Positions 60,382-64,000 of a stretch of DNA of 64,000 nt are shown here, piece after piece. The position numbers were made by a program, and so were the translations under genes. The stretch's first letter is position 1. Every line of letters begins with the position of its first letter. Source of the DNA: Fen-1231 sp035286465. GTDB lineage: Bacteria > Gemmatimonadota > Gemmatimonadetes > Gemmatimonadales > Gemmatimonadaceae. The notes under the pieces were generated by a model. That model did no database searches, was not told the DNA's origin, and saw only the letters and a list, made by a program, of their open reading frames with translations. The stretch spans positions 83,140 through 147,139 of the forward strand of contig DATEDF010000105.1 in NCBI GenBank assembly GCA_035286465.1, read 5' to 3'.

Positions 60382-61713
60382 ATGCGCACAACATCATCAC
60401 TCATCTGGAGTTGCGGACTGATCACCCTCCTCGGTTCCTCGGCGCTCGGGCAGGGCGGCGTGCCGGCACAGCCGGCTGATTCAGTCGAGGATCCGATCAA
60501 GGTGCTCGTGGGGCGGCTCGAACTCGAGCGCTACAAGGCCACGATCAAGGGACTGACGCAGTTCGGCGACCGCCGGCAAGGGACGGACCGCAATCGCGCG
60601 GCCGTGGACTGGATCGAGGCGCAACTCAAGAGCTACGGCTGCACGAACACCGAGCGCATCAGGTACGAGTACGCGCCGGTGGGTCGGGGCGGGGGCGGGG
60701 GGCGAACGGGCGGAGGCGGTCGCGGCGGCGACACCACCGCGGCGGGCGCGGCGCGAGGGGCCGGCGGTGTGGCCGCACCTGCGGCGGGACGCGGAGCGGT
60801 GGCCGCGGGAGCGGCCGCGGGCCGCGGCGGCGGTCGCGGCACCACGGCCTCCGGCGGTGGCCGCATCCGCGGCCTCCGCGCGCGCACCGGGGTGAACAAC
60901 GATTCCCTCAGGCAGCCCGATCCGGTGCTCCGTGCGCTCAACGCGCAGCCCACCACGCCCGGCCCGCGGGAGGAGGTGTTCTGCACCAAGGTCGGCACCA
61001 CGCGCCCCGACGAGATGTACATCGTGGGCGCTCATATGGACGGCCACGGCTGGGGCGAGGCGGCGAACGACGACGGCTCCGGCACCGCGATCGTGATGGA
61101 GCTGGCGCGCGTCTTCAGCAGCCCCGACGTGCAGACGGAGCGTTCGATCCGTTTCGCGCTCTGGAACAACGAGGAGACCGGGCTGAACGGCGCGCGCGCG
61201 TACATCGCGCAGCGGCAGGCGTTGCAGGGCAAGGAAGAGCCGCCTGGATCCGGGAAGTACCCCGAGCCCAAGTGGCTCGGGATGATCCAGCACGACATGA
61301 TGCTCTTCGACCACGGGATGCCGCGCGCCGACAGCACCGTGAGCCCCGAGCAGCGGCCCGAGGCCGACGTGAACATCGAGTTCCAGTCGAACTCCCGGAT
61401 GTCGGCCGAATCGCAGAAGCTGGCTTGGGTGTTCCACGCGGCGAACGAGAAGTACGCCACGGACTATCCGGCAGCCGTCGGCAGCCACATGACGAACACG
61501 GACAGCGGCCCGTTCCAGGACATGATCGCGGCCATCAGCCTGCGCGAGAACGAGCGCGGCGCGCAGGTCGGCGCGGGCTGGGATCCGCACTGGCACCAGC
61601 CGACCGATCGCTACGTGACCTTCAGCGACAAGGACTTCCGGCTGGGGTTGAACGCGGCGCAGACGACGCTTGGGGGGCTGGGGCAACTCACGGGGGCGAC
61701 ACGCAAGAAGTGA
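60382..61713 (+). CDS. Secreted M28-family zinc aminopeptidase
   Basis: 443 residues from the ATG at 60382, seven bases after the PP2C stop. Signal peptide (1-23). The metal ligands are visible: H218 (VGAHMDGHGWG), D230/D231 (AANDDGSGT), E264-E265 (WNNEETG), D305 (QHDMMLFD) and the final His in HWHQPTD. Residues about 101-160 are almost entirely Gly, Ala and Arg, an insertion that interrupts the N-terminal domain. Probably a periplasmic peptidase. Confidence 0.88.
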   Translation: MRTTSSLIWSCGLITLLGSSALGQGGVPAQPADSVEDPIKVLVGRLELERYKATIKGLTQFGDRRQGTDRNRAAVDWIEAQLKSYGCTNTERIRYEYAPVGRGGGGGRTGGGGRGGDTTAAGAARGAGGVAAPAAGRGAVAAGAAAGRGGGRGTTASGGGRIRGLRARTGVNNDSLRQPDPVLRALNAQPTTPGPREEVFCTKVGTTRPDEMYIVGAHMDGHGWGEAANDDGSGTAIVMELARVFSSPDVQTERSIRFALWNNEETGLNGARAYIAQRQALQGKEEPPGSGKYPEPKWLGMIQHDMMLFDHGMPRADSTVSPEQRPEADVNIEFQSNSRMSAESQKLAWVFHAANEKYATDYPAAVGSHMTNTDSGPFQDMIAAISLRENERGAQVGAGWDPHWHQPTDRYVTFSDKDFRLGLNAAQTTLGGLGQLTGATRKK

Positions 61714-61764
61714 CGAATGCGGCTGCGCAGATGCCGCAGACGCTCCGGAGCCGCTGTCACCTGT

Positions 61765-62097
61765 TCAGGTGCCAGAAGTAGCCTCTTCATGAAAACGAAC
61801 CTCCGGAGCCCTCAGCGCGGGGGTGACATCGACGCATCGCGAGTCCGCTAACAGCTTCTTGGTGAGCCGCAGCACATGGCCGGCTTGACGCTCGCTGTAG
61901 CGAGCAAGCTCGATCGCGGCGGCGTGGCTTACCTTGTAGGCCGCGCGAAGCGCGAAGTCCTGATTGAAGTAGATCAGAAGAGCCGAGTCGAATGGCTCAG
62001 CCTCAAGGTTCAGGGTGTGGATGCACCCTGGACGCTGGATCCTTACGTTCGGATCCGCGTGCGAACGAAAACGAACGGAGTATTCTATAATTGGCAT
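61765..62097 (-). CDS. Hypothetical protein
   Basis: 110 residues from the ATG at 62097, chosen over an earlier ATG (62127) that would overlap the next gene's start. A helical centre (NQDFALRAAYKVSHAAAIEL and RLTKKLLADSRCVD) with no recognised motif. Its region is less GC-rich than its surroundings. A weak plus-strand frame on the opposite strand (61876-62124) also reads plausibly, so the call is uncertain. Possibly part of an acquired segment next to the IS. Confidence 0.4.
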   Translation of the reverse strand: MPIIEYSVRFRSHADPNVRIQRPGCIHTLNLEAEPFDSALLIYFNQDFALRAAYKVSHAAAIELARYSERQAGHVLRLTKKLLADSRCVDVTPALRAPEVRFHEEATSGT

Positions 62098-62120
62098 CTC
62101 ACCGTCTGCGTTCCTGATGT

Positions 62121-62405
62121 ATGACAAAGCCTGAGCCCATGCCGGGCGCTTCTCGCGCGTTCTGGGTTGCGTTCGCCGTTGCGGAAGTGATTCTCGTCAT
62201 GGTGTGGGCCTCTCTCGCAGCGTCGTTTGCTCAGACGACCGACTATGAAGTCTCAGTCGTGGGACCCGTCATAGGCGCGGTTGGTAGCGGCATCGTACTT
62301 GCGATCCCGTTCGCGCTCGTAGTGGGCTGGATTGCGAGAAGGGTGTATTCGGCGGCCGCGCCAGATGACTCATCTGCTGCCCAGCACAAACCGCCTGATG
62401 ACTAG
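62121..62405 (+). CDS. Small membrane protein, unknown function
   Basis: 94 residues. Two membrane segments (FWVAFAVAEVILVMVWASLA and VIGAVGSGIVLAIPFALVVG) with short polar ends. No recognised family. Its TAG stop coincides with the CTAG target duplicated by the IS701-like element. Less GC-rich composition suggests recent acquisition. Confidence 0.5.
   Translation: MTKPEPMPGASRAFWVAFAVAEVILVMVWASLAASFAQTTDYEVSVVGPVIGAVGSGIVLAIPFALVVGWIARRVYSAAAPDDSSAAQHKPPDD
62402..62405. repeat. Left CTAG target-site duplication of the IS701-family element
   Basis: CTAG directly precedes the left inverted repeat and recurs after the right one (63860-63863). IS701-family elements duplicate a 4-base YTAR site; CTAG fits. 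Confidence 0.8.
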
Positions 62406-62421
62406 CACTACTTCGCCACTT
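62406..62421. repeat. Left terminal inverted repeat of the IS701-family element
   Basis: CACTACTTCGCCACTT is an exact reverse complement of the sequence at 63844-63859. It marks the left end of the element. Confidence 0.9.
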
Positions 62422-62477
62422 ATGTAATGCGCGGCCGTGCTGACTCGTCGTAATTTGGGACAATCGGCGAGGCGAGG

Positions 62478-63857
62478 ATGGCGCGGCGATCCGAGGCGGG
62501 CGAGCACAGGCGGAGGGGCGGGGCGTCGGGGTGGGAGCAGGAGCTGGAGCGGTGGATGGCACCCTTCCTGACGGCGCTGGGTCACAAGGGGCGACGCCGG
62601 TGGGCGCCGGTCTATATGGAAGGGCTGCTGGGGCCCGGCGACCGGAAGAGCGTGCAGCCGATGGCGGCACGGATTGCGCCGGCGGATCACGAGCAGCTGC
62701 ACCACTTCATTGCGACCTCGGCCTGGGACCCGGCGCCGCTCGAGACCGCGTTGGTGCACGAGGCCGAGCGGCTGGTCGGGGGGGCCGACGCCGTGTTGAT
62801 CGTCGACGACACGACCTTGCTCAAGCAGGGGCGGCATTCGGTCGGCGTGGCGCGCCAGTACTCGGGCCAGGCGGGCAAGACGACGAACTGTCAGAGCTTG
62901 GTGTCGCTCACCGTCGCCCGCGGTGAGGTGCCGGTGCCCGTGGCGCTGCGGCTCTTCCTGCCCGAGGCGTGGACGCGATCCGCGGCGCGCCTCCACCGCA
63001 CGGGCGTGCCGCCGGACGCGCGCGCGTATCGGACCAAAGGCGAGATCGCCCTGGTGGAAGTGGACCGGGTGCGCGCGGCCGGCCTCACGGCCGCGACGGT
63101 GCTCGCCGATGCCGGCTACGGCGCGAGCGCGACGTTTCGCCACGCGCTCACGGCGCGGGGCCTCCGCTGGGCCGTGGGGATCCCGCACACGCAGAAGGTG
63201 TTTCCAGCGCTGGTGCGCGTGCCGACGCCCCGCGCGCGGGCCGCGCGGGGACGCCCCCGGGTGCACGGCGTCCCGTCGCACGGGAGTTGCAGTGCGGCCG
63301 CGATGCTCCAGGGCGCACGGTGGCGGTCCGTGACGTGGCGCCGCGGGACGCGCGGGCCGCTCCGCGCGCAGTTCGCCGCCGTCCGCGTGCGCGTCGCCGA
63401 TGGGGCCCGTGCCTCCAGCGGGCAGCATCTCCCGGGCGAGGTCGCCTGGCTGGTCGGGGAGCAACGCGCCCGCGGCGTGCGCAAGTATTACCTGACCAAT
63501 CACCCCGCCGGGACGCCGCTCCGGCGGCTCGCGGCGGTGATCAAGGCGCGCTGGGTGTGCGAGCAGGCGCATCAGCAAATGAAAGAGGAACTCGGCCTCG
63601 ACCATTTCGAGGGGCGTGGCTGGTTCGGCCTGCATCATCACGCGCTCTTCTCGATGCTGGCGTTTACGTTTCTGCAGTACCTCCGCCTGGCCGGGCCGCG
63701 CAGGAAAAAAAACGCCGCCCGGTCCGCCACCCGCCCCCTCGCTCCCCGCCGTGCGCCGCGCGCTCCTCGCCCGCGCGGCGCCAGTGCACCTCCGGTGCCC
63801 CGCCTGTCACGCACACGTCCGCTACCACCCGCGACCGTAAACAAAGTGGCGAAGTAG
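62478..63857 (+). CDS. IS701-family DDE transposase, natural C-terminus out of frame
   Basis: 459 residues in the zero frame. DDE residues: VLIVDDTTLLKQGRHSVGVA, TVLADAGYGASATFRHAL, and QAHQQMKEELGLDHFEGRGW; the RQYSGQAGKTTNCQ motif is diagnostic of IS701. After LRLAGPRRKKN the frame continues as low-complexity Arg/Pro sequence. In the +1 frame, reached at an A8 run (63705-63712), the protein would instead continue KTPPGPPPAPSLPAVRRALL and end with a CPACH zinc-ribbon-like motif at 63840. The frameshift may be programmed slippage or inactivating. Confidence 0.9.
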   Translation: MARRSEAGEHRRRGGASGWEQELERWMAPFLTALGHKGRRRWAPVYMEGLLGPGDRKSVQPMAARIAPADHEQLHHFIATSAWDPAPLETALVHEAERLVGGADAVLIVDDTTLLKQGRHSVGVARQYSGQAGKTTNCQSLVSLTVARGEVPVPVALRLFLPEAWTRSAARLHRTGVPPDARAYRTKGEIALVEVDRVRAAGLTAATVLADAGYGASATFRHALTARGLRWAVGIPHTQKVFPALVRVPTPRARAARGRPRVHGVPSHGSCSAAAMLQGARWRSVTWRRGTRGPLRAQFAAVRVRVADGARASSGQHLPGEVAWLVGEQRARGVRKYYLTNHPAGTPLRRLAAVIKARWVCEQAHQQMKEELGLDHFEGRGWFGLHHHALFSMLAFTFLQYLRLAGPRRKKNAARSATRPLAPRRAPRAPRPRGASAPPVPRLSRTRPLPPATVNKVAK

Positions 63858-63859
63858 TG
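63844..63859. repeat. Right terminal inverted repeat of the IS701-family element
   Basis: AAGTGGCGAAGTAGTG, the exact reverse complement of the left repeat, followed by CTAG at 63860-63863. Confidence 0.9.
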
Positions 63860-63938
63860 CTAGAAGCTATCCCGTAAATGAGTAATGCAGCGATGAGGTC
63901 GCTCGTCCTTGAGGGAAAGAACCCCTCGGAGCCTGCGC

Positions 63939-64000
63939 GTGGACCTCACCGATGCTCAGTGGCGACGGATCGAACCGCTCCTCCCAAAGCCGCGACGGCG
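63939..64000 (+). CDS. Transposase N-terminus, IS5-like (truncated by window end)
   Basis: The GTG at 63939 begins VDLTDAQWRRIEPLLPKPRR, the typical N-terminal DUF4096-type opening of IS5-family transposases. Only 20 residues are inside the window. It starts 76 bases after the CTAG duplication, so this second element may have its left end within that gap. Its completeness cannot be judged. Confidence 0.75.
   Translation, partial: MDLTDAQWRRIEPLLPKPRR

Larger units (their letters stand above)
62406..63859 (+). mobile_element. IS701-family insertion sequence
   Basis: About 1.45 kb, bounded by perfect 16-base inverted repeats and flanked by the 4-base direct repeat CTAG. It contains one transposase gene reading left to right. 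The matched ends and target duplication indicate a recent, intact insertion, although the transposase C-terminus is frameshifted. Together with the second transposase at 63939 it defines an accessory segment at the right edge. Confidence 0.92.

Noticed and set aside
61876..62124. 82-codon plus-strand frame opposite the hypothetical gene at 61765-62097
   Set aside because: It reads moderately well, but the minus-strand frame has a better mix of residues; only one is likely real and the evidence is weak for both.
61714..62405. Integron gene-cassette array next to the IS
   Set aside because: Small genes in a less GC-rich pocket raised the idea, but no attC-like inverted repeats or integrase are visible.

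Overview
The window is GC-rich, gene-dense chromosomal DNA with short intergenic gaps and many 4-nt start/stop overlaps (ATGA or GTGA). It carries a chromosome-replication-origin type locus: rpmH-rnpA-yidD-yidC-mnmE on the minus strand diverge from dnaA-dnaN on the plus strand, and parAB-mnmG lie about 20 kb away. The protein content (GWxTD lipoprotein, paired M16 peptidases, carboxypeptidase-regulatory/TonB-plug secreted protein, bactofilin, DnaA/PolA/MutS types) fits a Gram-negative bacterium with an outer membrane, most likely Gemmatimonadota. That assignment is inferred from protein character, not from a marker-gene comparison.

Layout. 1-5.2 kb: the end of a metallopeptidase-like gene coupled to an ATP-grasp ligase, an outer-membrane-type protein, an SRPBCC protein, a CarboxypepD/TonB-plug protein and tRNA-Phe. 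5.5-15.6 kb: pheA, then a tight minus-strand run transcribed in the order holA, SPOR protein, mutS, cbs, ddl, a radical-SAM-like protein that has lost its cluster cysteines, rhomboid, queF. 15.6-23.6 kb: ECF sigma factor with a soluble zinc-finger anti-sigma protein, two M16 peptidases with a NUDIX hydrolase, a beta-CASP RNase-like protein, upp and a predicted zinc protease. 23.6-30.4 kb: the dnaA region. 30.4-41.3 kb: lipoprotein, RNase P RNA, AraC regulator, pyrE, histidine kinase, Ser/Thr kinase, GWxTD lipoprotein, dolichol-kinase-like protein, cspA, polA, pilin-like protein. 41.4-47.8 kb: a lipoprotein and a complete BMP-type nucleoside ABC transporter operon with a NIF3-family gene inside it. 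47.9-55.0 kb: bactofilin, a membrane coiled-coil protein, parB, parA, a parS site, a GT39-like membrane protein and mnmG. 55.0-61.7 kb: small membrane proteins, two alpha/beta hydrolases, an ArsC-like protein, TerC, a PP2C phosphatase and an M28 peptidase. 61.7-64.0 kb: a less GC-rich accessory pocket holding a complete IS701-family element and the start of a second, IS5-like transposase.

How genes work together. Replication and segregation (dnaA, dnaN, polA, holA, parABS), tRNA modification (mnmE, mnmG, queF), RNase P (RNA plus protein) and membrane insertion (yidC, yidD) are all represented. The points most worth a second look are the parA-parB-membrane coiled coil-bactofilin cassette, the cluster-less radical-SAM-like protein in the same run as queF, an rnpA reading frame with no ATG, GTG or TTG start overlapping the end of rpmH, the left-edge peptidase/ATP-grasp pair, and an IS701 transposase whose natural C-terminus lies across a frameshift at an A8 run.
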